From Lentisphaerota bacterium (GTDB lineage: Bacteria; Verrucomicrobiota; Kiritimatiellia; UBA8416; JAFGTH01), in the NCBI GenBank assembly GCA_016934225.1, contig JAFGTH010000113.1, positions 1 through 32,423 on the forward strand: a DNA stretch of 32,423 bases, written 5' to 3'. A program made the translations under genes and the position numbers. Below, piece by piece: positions 1 to 8,726 of this stretch. Each line of letters starts with the position of its first letter. Within the stretch, counting starts at the first letter, position 1. Under the pieces are notes generated by a model. That model had not been told where the DNA came from and searched no databases. It saw only the letters and a list, made by a program, of their open reading frames with translations.

Positions 1-435
1 CTCTCAGGTTGCGAATGGGATTTGGAGGAAACGGATGAGGAATCCGTGGGCAGCTCCGATTTCAACGGCATCATTTGGATGTACGGTCCGGATATTTCCG
101 GTTGGCCGCAAACAGTAACACTTACTGCCGAGGGCGGCGGTGAGGAAGTGACCTTGCACTATGATGTTATGCAGAATTGGGCGCCATCTCCGGGTTCGGA
201 TGTGAATGCAAATTGCTGGGTGGTTTTTGAGTTCCACGGCAAGAGATATGCGTCAACGTTCGATTATTTGCGTGTCGGACAGGCGGTAAAAGAATCGCCT
301 AACATTCCGACTCCAGATGGAATGTGGCGACCTTCGCGAGGCGAGACGGTAGGGTTCATGGTGTCCGGGATGTGCAGGAATGAACTTCGAACCGTGAACG
401 AGCGCAGCAATATTGCCTATTGCATATGGCAGTAA
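1..435 (+). CDS. Small lipoprotein, paralogue 1 (5' end cut by window)
   Basis: The reading frame is open from the first base and begins with L-S-G-C, a typical lipobox, so the signal peptide lies just outside the window and the mature protein would start at that Cys. A short acidic spacer (E/D-rich) follows. Then comes a domain of about 120 residues with IIWMYG, TLTAEGGG, LHYDVMQNW, STFDYLRVGQ, GETVGFMVSG and a C-terminal RTVNERSN..IWQ block. The domain is about two thirds identical by eye to the product of the next gene, which shows tandem duplication. It has no membrane segment after the lipobox, so an envelope-anchored protein is likely. I do not recognise the family and assign no function. 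The many aromatic residues could suit ligand or glycan binding, but that is a guess. Confidence 0.75.
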   Translation, partial: LSGCEWDLEETDEESVGSSDFNGIIWMYGPDISGWPQTVTLTAEGGGEEVTLHYDVMQNWAPSPGSDVNANCWVVFEFHGKRYASTFDYLRVGQAVKESPNIPTPDGMWRPSRGETVGFMVSGMCRNELRTVNERSNIAYCIWQ

Positions 436-489
436 TATTCTTCGCGAGCTACATTTGAGATGTGTGCTGAAGAAACCGGAGGATGACAT

Positions 490-1029
490 ATGCGTGTAAA
501 TACCGGTTTGTGGATGTGCGCTTTGGCCCTTTTACTGGCGATCGGTTGCGAAGTTGATATTGAAGACTACGAAGACGAGATTGAGGAAGCTGAAGAAGAA
601 TATAATGCCGAAAATGACAGTTCTTCCGGAGGTGCGGATCCTGCGGAATTGGTCGGCATTACCTGGATATATGGATGCGACATATCAAGTTGGCCGAAAA
701 CAATTACACTCACTGCGGAGGGCGGGGGTCACTACGTTTATTTGCACTATGATGTGATGCAGAACTGGCCGCCGTGGAACAACAACGAATACAACGTGAA
801 CGGAAGTTGCTGGGTTGTATTCACTTACAATGGCGTCAAATACGCGTCCACATTTGACTATCTCAGGGTCGGACAAGTGAAAAAAGAGGCCCCGGTAATT
901 CCGACCCCGAGCGGAACATGGCGTCCTTCATCCGGCGAAACCGTAGGCTTCATGGTCTCTGGCATGGCCAGAGATGCTCGTCGTACAGTGAACGAGCGCA
1001 GCAATGTCTATTACACTATCTGGCAATAG
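490..1029 (+). CDS. Small lipoprotein, paralogue 2
   Basis: Full-length 179-residue protein. The N-terminus MRVNTGLWMCALALLLAIGC is a lipoprotein signal peptide with the acylated Cys at residue 20; position -3 is Ala rather than the commoner Leu. A long acidic spacer (residues about 21-45, almost all D/E with a few Y, then Ser/Gly) leads into the same domain as the upstream protein (about residues 57-179), with TLTAEGGG, LHYDVMQNW, STFDYLRVGQ, GETVGFMVSG and RTVNERSN. A strong ribosome site (GGAGG, 7 bases before ATG) supports the start. It lies 54 bases downstream of its paralogue and is probably co-transcribed with it. The spacer is much longer and more acidic than in paralogue 1, while the domain is well conserved. 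Function unrecognised. Confidence 0.82.
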   Translation: MRVNTGLWMCALALLLAIGCEVDIEDYEDEIEEAEEEYNAENDSSSGGADPAELVGITWIYGCDISSWPKTITLTAEGGGHYVYLHYDVMQNWPPWNNNEYNVNGSCWVVFTYNGVKYASTFDYLRVGQVKKEAPVIPTPSGTWRPSSGETVGFMVSGMARDARRTVNERSNVYYTIWQ

Positions 1030-1189
1030 TATTACGCGCCTCGGAATATCAGCTTTGGCGTGTGTTTCAGGTGTTTTGACTGCGCTGTTTGTCAGTTCGA
1101 AATTCCGGACGGCGGGAGACGTTGGAGTCATGTTTCAAACAAGATAATAAACGTTGACACGCCGTAAACAAGCTGCAGTACCGGATGTT

Positions 1190-1981
1190 TCAATTTCCGG
1201 TTTGAGCATTATACGGGACAATATCCGGTTTCTTCTGAAATAGAATAATTATTCCCTGCATGGTTTCCGGACCTTCGAGACGAACGGCGCAGTTTCCGCA
1301 TCTGTTTTTTTGTAGCAGGTAGAAAAGCTTGTTCAGGCTGTAGACATTTTTTTGCATCAACGGATATGTAAACGGTTTGCCGTAAACAATGTTTGCAAAA
1401 TTGTGCAACAGCGGAACTTTTTTCCTAAGCATGCGCATAATTCTCAGAATCGGCGACAGCTCGGTATTGTAGAGGAAATGAAGCGCAGCCACACCGCGAG
1501 AGCTGAGCAGGTCAATCAATCGCGTGACGATATCTTGTCCTCTTTTTTCAGGAATATGCTGGAACACTATGAATGAGTGTATGAAATCGAATGTTCCAGA
1601 CACTCTCGACAATTGATCGTCCGATCGCACCCATTCGATATTATCAATTGCGTCGCCGCAATTTTTTCGCGCTTCGGCAAGCATCGCTTCGGAAACATCA
1701 ATGCCAACAACAGATTTGCACATGGTTGCCAGAGGAATAGTGCAACGACCGACCCCACAACCGAAATCAAGCGCTCGTTCAGGCGCGAATGAAGAATCAA
1801 CGTGCGTTCTAATTTCGCGGAACAGATATTCGACATGGTCTTTGCCGGTCTCGAAAAATTCCTCCAAGGCATGGTGATTGAGAAGGTCTTTATGAAACAT
1901 GTCATTGCTGACAACCCCGTAGTAAGGGTCCTTCTCGCCGAATTTTTGCCAGTCTTTATCCGGGTTATTAGAGAATATCAT
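1190..1981 (-). CDS. Class I SAM-dependent methyltransferase
   Basis: The 263-residue protein has a Rossmann methyltransferase core. Motif I, LDFGCGVGRC, is at residues 71-80, followed by the acidic strand end VVGIDVSEAM and a later FDFIHSFIVFQHIP segment typical of motif IV. No membrane segments are seen. GGAGG precedes the ATG, although only about 3 bases away, so the start is reasonable rather than certain. It is the last gene of the leftward glycan locus and is convergent with the lipoprotein pair. By context it probably methylates a sugar or the end of a glycan chain. The substrate cannot be read from the sequence. Confidence 0.8.
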   Translation of the reverse strand: MIFSNNPDKDWQKFGEKDPYYGVVSNDMFHKDLLNHHALEEFFETGKDHVEYLFREIRTHVDSSFAPERALDFGCGVGRCTIPLATMCKSVVGIDVSEAMLAEARKNCGDAIDNIEWVRSDDQLSRVSGTFDFIHSFIVFQHIPEKRGQDIVTRLIDLLSSRGVAALHFLYNTELSPILRIMRMLRKKVPLLHNFANIVYGKPFTYPLMQKNVYSLNKLFYLLQKNRCGNCAVRLEGPETMQGIIILFQKKPDIVPYNAQTGN

Positions 1982-2068
1982 TTGCCTCCAATCATGATGC
2001 TATAAACGGAACAGATTTATCATTAGTTAAGCCCGTAAGTCGAGGAGTTTCAACGACAAACCTGTTCG

Positions 2069-4669
2069 CTATTTGAGGCGAGTAAAGGTTGCTCCCCTTA
2101 TTCTAATGGGCGCAGCGCGGCTGTACGTGAACTCCATAGAAAGTGGCAAATTGTTTGTATGTTCGAAAACTGTCCGGGAAATCTGCGAAGATAGCACGGA
2201 GCAAGGACGCGAATTACCAAGCGTATCTGTTATGACCCAGTGACCCAAAAGCGTTTCTGGCGCGCTGGGGCTGTCGAAATCAAGAGAGATGTCGTATTGG
2301 CCAGCTTCAAACGGCAATCTGGGCCCGAAAAACACAAGCGAATCTGCTTCGTATTCAGGACGGAGAACAACGCTGCCGTCCCGCAGATCGGTATAGCCGG
2401 CATGAAAGAACGTCGCGCCTCGAAAAAATACGGATTGACCAATATCCGGCCACGACCAACGACCACCTATAAGAGTAAACATGTCCAGATCAACATTGCC
2501 GTTTGTTACGAGAAATTGCGGCATGGTTTTCTCCTGATGAGAAGGCAACGGCACGCGTAACCATTCCCATCCGTTCGTTGACAACCGGAGCGATAATGGT
2601 GCTCTGTCGTCTTCGCATCTGGTCACAAGCAAGGATCCGAAACCGCGCGCGCGCAAAAAAAGAGTTGGATCATCCGCATACATGTGCAGAAATGGCCGAC
2701 GAGCCGTGATACTTTGGCCGTTTGCAACGGATACATATTGTCCTGCGCTGGCAGTGATGTCGTCGCGCACGATCGCATTTGTAAAAGCCGTTTCTTCGCA
2801 TTCGATTCGAACCTTTGGAAACATAGGTGAATCAGTGAGTATTGGCGTCACCGTGCGAGCGTCTGTTCTTATTTTAAAAGCCCAGATGTTTTGTCCCTGT
2901 CGCAACAGATCCAGGCAGGGGTGATTCAGTAATCGGCTCAACGTCATGACAACCGGGTACGAACTGACTTTCTCCGGGAATGCATCCTCGTGCAGCAAGA
3001 TATAGTTTATGCCGCAAGACAGAAGCCAGTCGGCCTGTTCTTTTGATAACAGCCCGGCGTTTACGGATTCAAGGCGTTCAAAGACATTAGTCCTGTAGCT
3101 GTTGCTGACAAGCGGATTATAGCCATTCAGCATTCTGATTCGGTAGAGCGAAGCGTAATGCATATACAACGAGGACCAGTGGCAATCGCCTGGCCAGATG
3201 GGAATGGCCAGGGCGCGCGGAGGATTGGTAACACTCGTCGCGTCAAGCATGACGGCCTCGTAAGCGTCTTGTTGCGTATCCAGAACACAGATAGTCGGCC
3301 TTATTTGAAGTTTAAACACAGGGACAGCGATACAGAGAGGAATCGCTGCGAGAAGAGCACACCGTTTAAATGTATTCGAAACAATGCCGGACGAAACGGG
3401 AGAATTCATCGGCGTTTGCGCTTTGTGATGAACCAATAGTTCCACAATATCCAGAGATGCAATCATTGCCAGAAGCGATAAGAGAGAGGGAAGTATGGCA
3501 AAAGCCTTGCCCGTCTGTCGGATCATGTTAAATCCGGGTATGCACTTGCGCGCAAATCTGAAAACTACAGCATCAAACGGTCCGTGTGGACCCAGGGCCA
3601 ACAAAACGATAAACACGACCTGGGCATATATCAACGCGGTGACAAGTCGTTTTTGTATATTTATCCGCGGATGCTTGACAATATCAACCAACAGAAATAA
3701 CACATGCGCAATGAGAAGTAACGGGATTGTGTAACCAATGAAAATCTGACCGTTGATGCCTTTTCCACGCCAATCAGTCAGGCCGTTTGATCGCGGTGAG
3801 AACGCGGCCACTTCTCCAATGTTTCGTCCGGCATCCATATTCGTGTCGGTGAAAGCGGTCATGCGTACGATGAGCGCAAGTACAAATATTCCGGCAGCGA
3901 CAACAGCAAACGGCAGAATGCTCTTTATTGCGGAAGACCAGAACCGTGTACTCCGCCATACATATTCATCACGACCCGCAAAACCGAGCAAATACCAGAC
4001 CGGTACGAACAATATTCCAAAGAAGAAGATGTGAAGATCGTTCCAGTACGAACAGGCGAGCCCGACCGCAGCCAGCAAGCTCCCCCAGCGAGAATCGTAA
4101 CGTCCGGCAATGAATAGACCATATATCATTGTCGGGACCCACAGCATTGCATTCCCTGTTGGACTGCCTCCAAGCAATACGATCCATCGGTATGGCAGGG
4201 TAACGGACAAAACGGCAAAAAGACCGGCTAGGCATTGTTGTTTTGTGAATTGCATTAATATGAACCATGTCAGGAGATAAGTAAGCCAGAGTGCTACAAA
4301 AGCAGTAATGTTCCATCCGAAAGCGCGTCCGCCGAGAAACCTGCCTATGGTATAAACGAAAGTAAATGGTGTGTCGTAGTTTCGTATGTGCAACCGTTCG
4401 GAGTCGTTGCCGGAGTTAAATTGGTAGAGATCATGGCACAATGGTGTTTTGTTTATCGCCATGTCGCTGAAAAGCCAATAGAAATAGTGAAGTTGCAGAT
4501 GGTCGCCTGCCAGCATGCGCCGAACATGTCCCTTTTCCACATTGTCGGCAGATGACGGAATGCCTTGCAGAATATAACGAGGCAATGGCCATGAGAATAG
4601 ACCCCATATCAACAGGGCTACGGGAATCGAGATAAGCGTTATGCGTCTGGCCGGTATTGACACATGCAT
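2069..4669 (-). CDS. Large polytopic membrane protein, GT-C-like, with C-terminal soluble region
   Basis: About 866 residues. The N-terminal half has roughly ten to twelve hydrophobic segments. After the first one comes a polar loop with AGDHLQLHYFYW, which resembles the acidic first-loop region of GT-C lipid-linked-sugar glycosyltransferases and YfhO-like proteins. The second half (from about residue 450) is soluble. Its end looks beta-rich (LRPEYEAD, AGQYDISLDFD, RIRGATFTRL), like an appended carbohydrate-binding or jelly-roll domain, presumably on the periplasmic side. I chose the ATG at 4669 because the first membrane segment follows directly; an in-frame TTG at 4726 would add 19 residues. 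It sits in the glycan locus after the SGNH protein. A role in transferring or attaching sugars outside the membrane is inferred from context and topology only. Confidence 0.7.
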   Translation of the reverse strand: MHVSIPARRITLISIPVALLIWGLFSWPLPRYILQGIPSSADNVEKGHVRRMLAGDHLQLHYFYWLFSDMAINKTPLCHDLYQFNSGNDSERLHIRNYDTPFTFVYTIGRFLGGRAFGWNITAFVALWLTYLLTWFILMQFTKQQCLAGLFAVLSVTLPYRWIVLLGGSPTGNAMLWVPTMIYGLFIAGRYDSRWGSLLAAVGLACSYWNDLHIFFFGILFVPVWYLLGFAGRDEYVWRSTRFWSSAIKSILPFAVVAAGIFVLALIVRMTAFTDTNMDAGRNIGEVAAFSPRSNGLTDWRGKGINGQIFIGYTIPLLLIAHVLFLLVDIVKHPRINIQKRLVTALIYAQVVFIVLLALGPHGPFDAVVFRFARKCIPGFNMIRQTGKAFAILPSLLSLLAMIASLDIVELLVHHKAQTPMNSPVSSGIVSNTFKRCALLAAIPLCIAVPVFKLQIRPTICVLDTQQDAYEAVMLDATSVTNPPRALAIPIWPGDCHWSSLYMHYASLYRIRMLNGYNPLVSNSYRTNVFERLESVNAGLLSKEQADWLLSCGINYILLHEDAFPEKVSSYPVVMTLSRLLNHPCLDLLRQGQNIWAFKIRTDARTVTPILTDSPMFPKVRIECEETAFTNAIVRDDITASAGQYVSVANGQSITARRPFLHMYADDPTLFLRARGFGSLLVTRCEDDRAPLSLRLSTNGWEWLRVPLPSHQEKTMPQFLVTNGNVDLDMFTLIGGRWSWPDIGQSVFFRGATFFHAGYTDLRDGSVVLRPEYEADSLVFFGPRLPFEAGQYDISLDFDSPSAPETLLGHWVITDTLGNSRPCSVLSSQISRTVFEHTNNLPLSMEFTYSRAAPIRIRGATFTRLK

Positions 4670-4798
4670 CTTTCTTTTTCTTTGCGCCTTGGAACAACGG
4701 CTGAAAAAGCGTTCTATGGCCGACAATTGCTAATGCTGCCAAGGCTGATTGCTATGCGCGACCATAACAGAACATTTAAATAGACTATGAGTCATAAA

Positions 4799-4822
4799 CA
4801 ACCTTGAAGTCAACCTTGAAGT
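4799..4822. repeat. Perfect tandem duplication of a 12-base unit
   Basis: The unit CAACCTTGAAGT occurs twice head to tail with no mismatch. It lies in the roughly 220-base gap between the SGNH-like gene (end 4948) and the GT-C-like gene. No gene is visible in that gap. It may be a replication-slippage duplication or a pair of regulator half-sites. Confidence 0.6.
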
Positions 4823-4947
4823 TGATCATGGCGTATGAGTACAAGGTTTGGAAATACCGCACGAGTTTCAGGATTGCGGTTTTCAAAACCGCTAAAATGT
4901 GCGTGCCGGTTGTGGCAATTGGCGTAATCCGATTCGATATGACGCTG

Positions 4948-5988
4948 TTACCTGGTCTGTTCTGTAATGAGGTTGGTCAGCAGCATCGCGGCATGGTGAT
5001 GCCCTTCGCTGTTCCAGTGCCCGTCACGTGGGAAGTATTGCCGAGCGACAAAACTGCTTCGCCAATCAAACAGGTCTATTCCGGCAGAACGGCATTGCGA
5101 TTCAATTTCGTTCCAGCAACGGAATTGGGCCGTACCTTTAGTCTCGTCAAGCAAAGGAAAGGCAACAACGATAAAGCGAGCGCCGGTCGAGACGCAATCT
5201 GATTGCCATGCTTTGAATATGGCCACTAGCGTCGGTACTGTATCTGCCAGGTTTCGGATCTTGCGGTGGCGCTTGTAAACGCCTTCAAAAATATGTTTTT
5301 GGAACCATGTGTTCCGGCCAATGACGGATGCCATGCGTTTCGTCAAAATAAGCGTCTGTGCCGCGTGCCATGTTTTATCCATCCAGGTAAGGGACGGAGT
5401 TTGGGCTTGAGCCTCGAGCAAATTTGCGGGTTGTATGATAGAAAGACGATTGTCCTGTAAATGTATGTATGGACGCGGATGCCCGTGCGCCCAACGATCC
5501 GCCATGTCACGCAGATCGGTATCGTTCAAAAAACAAACGACAATTTGAGCAGATTTTACGGTTTCATCGGTTTGATACAGCAACCACGCCTGATCCGGCG
5601 CGTATCCGGTAATGCCGCGGTTCAGTACAGGTTTGGCAAGCGCGTGTTCGGCAATATCCGTTAATCGTTCGTCTTGATTGACTCCATATCCCCAGACGAA
5701 GGAATCTCCATATACTGCGACGGATCCGGTAAATATTGCGCGTTCGCGGTCACGATAACCAAGCGCATTATTAGTCACAAAGAAATGCGATTCCGGCATG
5801 GTAAAATAGCCATTTGCGTTTGCCAACCCGCGCCATCCCAGAACCGGATCTGTAGTATAAAACATTGTAAATTCGTCGTCCGGTTTAGCTGTCGGTTTTT
5901 CAATGATTTGCAGGAATATTTCGACTGCGAAGAGACTTGCCGAAGCGGATATGAACAAAAGCGCAAATTTTTTGGTCCGTTGTTTCAT
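4948..5988 (-). CDS. SGNH/GDSL hydrolase-like membrane-anchored protein
   Basis: 346 residues. The N-terminus MKQRTKKFALLFISASASLFAVEIFLQ is a signal anchor or uncleaved signal peptide, so the catalytic part should face the periplasm. GDSF with the presumed nucleophile Ser96 matches SGNH block I, a GITGYAPDQ segment fits the block II Gly region, and the C-terminal DGHWNSEGH (Asp322, His324) matches block V. Such proteins remove or transfer acetyl or acyl groups on glycans. In this locus, which also has a hexapeptide acyltransferase, it may tune O-acetylation of the exported polysaccharide. ATG at 5988 lacks a strong ribosome site. A non-catalytic AlgX/AlgJ-like role is also possible. Confidence 0.78.
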   Translation of the reverse strand: MKQRTKKFALLFISASASLFAVEIFLQIIEKPTAKPDDEFTMFYTTDPVLGWRGLANANGYFTMPESHFFVTNNALGYRDRERAIFTGSVAVYGDSFVWGYGVNQDERLTDIAEHALAKPVLNRGITGYAPDQAWLLYQTDETVKSAQIVVCFLNDTDLRDMADRWAHGHPRPYIHLQDNRLSIIQPANLLEAQAQTPSLTWMDKTWHAAQTLILTKRMASVIGRNTWFQKHIFEGVYKRHRKIRNLADTVPTLVAIFKAWQSDCVSTGARFIVVAFPLLDETKGTAQFRCWNEIESQCRSAGIDLFDWRSSFVARQYFPRDGHWNSEGHHHAAMLLTNLITEQTR

Positions 5989-6084
5989 TAATTCATGATC
6001 CGGAATCCGCGTGATCCTGTCAAGCGGAGCATGCGCCGTACATCGTGAAACTAAAAGCGAATTGATTTTGCCGATTGAGCTCAG

Positions 6085-7587
6085 TTATGTCTGCCCATTA
6101 GAAACAAACGTTTTAATCTGTTGCGACGGAGAATTGTGGCGTGCTTGTCGAAAAACAGATTCCACGATGCGGGTTAATTCCGACCATTTTATAATATGCA
6201 GTGCCGACAGAACCGTCAGATACAGGACTGAAGATATGGCGAAGAGCAGTATTGCATTACGAAGTCGGACATCAAACGCCAAGCCAATAACAAAACACGC
6301 CCCAATCAAAAGCGGTTTTACGAAATTGGCAATGGTCGTGAGAAGATGTCTCCGGTACCTGGCAGTAAAGAACATCGCGAGTATAAAATATCCGACAAGA
6401 GTGGCCCAGCCAGCCCCGATTGCGCCTATGTGTGGAATCAGTATGAGGCACACAAGCGCCATGCCGATAATCCCGAATGTGACACCGGATGTATATGCAT
6501 TCGGCTTTTTTTCGAGGATGGCGTAGTTCATGCCCATGTAGCATACAAGTCCGGGCGCCATCGCTAGAACCATTACCAGCACTACAGAATAGGTGGGCGC
6601 GAAGTCGGATCCAAGACAGATCTCAATGGACGGCTTGCCGAGCCAAACGAGCATATTGAAGACCAAGGCTATTATTACCCCGCAATAGGTCAGAACGCTG
6701 CCATGCCACCGATGTATAGTCTCCTGCTCATTGTCAACGTGTAGCTTCGTCATGGAAGGCAGAAGAGTCATCAGTATGAGCCCGAGGAAATTCAGACTCA
6801 TCAGGGAAAATTGACTGGCAATATCGAAATGCCCAACTGATTCCGGACTATCGGTGATGAACTGAATAAACACATTTCCCGATCGTTGCAATATTCCAAA
6901 CAGGAGAATGGGAACATAAAATTGAAAGCCGAAGACAAGATATTTCTTCATGTCCGACCAAGGGAGAAAACGCCGTGGCAGAAGATAGTCTTTAACCCAT
7001 GGAATGACGATGATTGTCAATACTATCTCGCGCAGAACCATAGCCCAGATTGCGCCGATTAGGCCGAACAAACTGTAGAAAATTACAACATTTACAAATG
7101 AGAACATACTCCTTAACACGTCGCGGGATGAATATCGCGCAATGTGATTGAGCCCGTAGAGAAAGGAAAACAATACGCTCTCGATTCTGGTGACAAAAAG
7201 CAAAATACAGAGCGGTCCGAGCCATATGTTCGGCAGGCTGTCGAAGGGATGAATATAGACCACGAGAGACAGAATGGTAGCAAGTGTGACTGTTAGAACA
7301 ATCCCGAACACCAGAACACCGGCGAGCAGTTGGCGTCGGTGTTCGTGATGCTCGTCACTTTCATCGCCTGGGACAAAACGACCAAAGATCTGGATAATGC
7401 TAACATCGGTGAGCATATCGGCGAGCAGGTATACCGACGAGAAGAATGCATACCGCCCGTACATGAAATCACCCATAATTCGTGGTATTATCGTCACGGA
7501 CAGTAGAACGAACGGCCACCGCAAAAGGCGGAAAATAGCGCCCAGAGAAACTGTTCGCATTGCATATTGCGACTCAGAAGAATTCAT
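6085..7587 (-). CDS. Polysaccharide flippase, Wzx/MOP-type
   Basis: 500 residues with about 12-14 hydrophobic segments spread evenly over the whole length and short polar loops, as in the oligosaccharide flippase (Wzx/RfbX) branch of the MOP superfamily. The N-terminal stretch with FRLLRWPFVLLSVTIIPRIMG followed by YGRYAFFSSVYLLAD is typical of that family's first two helices. Its ATG overlaps the stop of the upstream GT4 gene by 4 bases (ATGA), so the two are translationally coupled. It probably moves the undecaprenyl-linked repeat unit made by the neighbouring glycosyltransferases across the inner membrane. No Wzy polymerase is recognised in the window. Confidence 0.85.
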   Translation of the reverse strand: MNSSESQYAMRTVSLGAIFRLLRWPFVLLSVTIIPRIMGDFMYGRYAFFSSVYLLADMLTDVSIIQIFGRFVPGDESDEHHEHRRQLLAGVLVFGIVLTVTLATILSLVVYIHPFDSLPNIWLGPLCILLFVTRIESVLFSFLYGLNHIARYSSRDVLRSMFSFVNVVIFYSLFGLIGAIWAMVLREIVLTIIVIPWVKDYLLPRRFLPWSDMKKYLVFGFQFYVPILLFGILQRSGNVFIQFITDSPESVGHFDIASQFSLMSLNFLGLILMTLLPSMTKLHVDNEQETIHRWHGSVLTYCGVIIALVFNMLVWLGKPSIEICLGSDFAPTYSVVLVMVLAMAPGLVCYMGMNYAILEKKPNAYTSGVTFGIIGMALVCLILIPHIGAIGAGWATLVGYFILAMFFTARYRRHLLTTIANFVKPLLIGACFVIGLAFDVRLRNAILLFAISSVLYLTVLSALHIIKWSELTRIVESVFRQARHNSPSQQIKTFVSNGQT

Positions 7588-8681
7588 ATACTGTGCAAAG
7601 CCTCAAGCGTGTCTCCGGCACAACGTTCCCATGTGAAGTATTTTGCTCTGACTAGACATTTGGCGGCATATTCGGCGCGCAATGATTCGTCATTGTAGAG
7701 TTTTTCCAGCGCGTCTGCCATTTCTTTCGGTTTGAACGGATCAACGGTTATTCCCGCATCCCCTACATTTTCAGGCAGCGCTCCGGTATTCGAAACTACA
7801 GGAGGGCACCCGCATGCCATTGCTTCGCAAGATGGAATGCCGAACTCCTCATATACGGACGGGAAGAACATGCATGTCGCGAGATTGTAAAATGCCGGCA
7901 ACTCGGTGTGTTCCACCCAGCCTGTGAATAAAACATCGTCACAAATACGGTCATCACGCAGCCTGTACTCATCAATATACTTCTCACAGCCTATTCCGAT
8001 AACCACAAGTTTGCATGGTATTCGCGCGCGCAGGATTCTGAATGCGGCAATCAGGTTCTTGAAGTTCTTACGCGGATCATGCTTAATTACTGAAAGGATA
8101 AACTTTTCCGGCAAACGGTACTTGGCCTTGATGCGCTCAAGCGCTGACTGGTCTTCTATGACTCTGAAACTGTTGTCTGTGCCAAGTGGTATTGTTCTGA
8201 TCTTCTCGCGTGGAACGTGAAGCAGTTGAACGAAGTCATTCGTTGTAAGTTGTGAATTCGACAGGATTAGATCGGCCTTGCGGCAGTAGAGCGGCATCAT
8301 GGCTCGGATATACATGATGTCCAGACGTTTATAAAGGTGCGGATGTACGAACCAACTTGCGCCATGGATGGTCATAACCGTCTTGCAATTTGCAAGGAAA
8401 GGGACAGTAAATTTGGTGTGAAACAGGAGATCCAGATTCTCTCGTTTTGCCATACCCGGTATGATTATCTGATCCCATAGCGCTTTGTTGCGTACGGGCA
8501 CAACCGTTTCCTTGACGTTGTTATATTGCGCATAGCGACCGTAGAATGACGGATTACCGTAGAATAGGACATATTCATTTGTTTGGTCTATTGCGAGCAG
8601 CTTGTCTATGAGATTTGTGCTGTATATGCCGATACCTTGCCTTTCATCCATAGCCCTGAGCATGACACCTATTCGTTTCAT
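7584..8681 (-). CDS. Glycosyltransferase family 4 (GT-B)
   Basis: About 365 residues. The N-terminus KRIGVMLRAMDERQGIGIYSTNL is the GT-B glycine-rich donor/acceptor loop with the RGIG-type turn. The C-terminal domain has FILSVIKHDPRKNFKNLIAAF and FFPSVYEEFGIPSCEAMACG, the E-x7-E motif of GT4 enzymes, then PPVVSNTGALPENVGDAG. This is the commonest layout for capsule and O-antigen glycosyltransferases. I chose ATG 8681 because the Rossmann strand begins there; ATG 8708 would add 9 residues and neither has a good ribosome site. Its stop overlaps the flippase start by 4 bases. Donor sugar unknown. Confidence 0.85.
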   Translation of the reverse strand: MKRIGVMLRAMDERQGIGIYSTNLIDKLLAIDQTNEYVLFYGNPSFYGRYAQYNNVKETVVPVRNKALWDQIIIPGMAKRENLDLLFHTKFTVPFLANCKTVMTIHGASWFVHPHLYKRLDIMYIRAMMPLYCRKADLILSNSQLTTNDFVQLLHVPREKIRTIPLGTDNSFRVIEDQSALERIKAKYRLPEKFILSVIKHDPRKNFKNLIAAFRILRARIPCKLVVIGIGCEKYIDEYRLRDDRICDDVLFTGWVEHTELPAFYNLATCMFFPSVYEEFGIPSCEAMACGCPPVVSNTGALPENVGDAGITVDPFKPKEMADALEKLYNDESLRAEYAAKCLVRAKYFTWERCAGDTLEALHSI

Positions 8682-8726
8682 TTCATTGGTCTTTTCGGTA
8701 TGCGGCATTAAAACGACCGAGAATTT

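Noticed and set aside
1057..1163. GGCGTGT and ACACGCC inverted arms between the lipoprotein and methyltransferase genes
   Set aside because: The arms are about 93 bases apart with no T-run, so a terminator hairpin is not credible. I see nothing else definite in this roughly 160-base gap.
1181..1200. CCGGA-N10-TCCGG inverted repeat at the end of the methyltransferase gene
   Set aside because: Stem of only 5 bases with a 10-base loop, half inside the coding region and without a following T-run; too weak to call a terminator.
4804..5202. Open frame of 132 codons on the plus strand
   Set aside because: It lies mostly opposite the C-terminal coding region of the SGNH-like gene, which has clear family motifs; the plus-strand translation has no recognisable domain.
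6011..6526. Open frame of 171 codons on the plus strand
   Set aside because: It is the complement of the flippase 3' end and reads as a low-quality basic and Cys-rich sequence with no motif.
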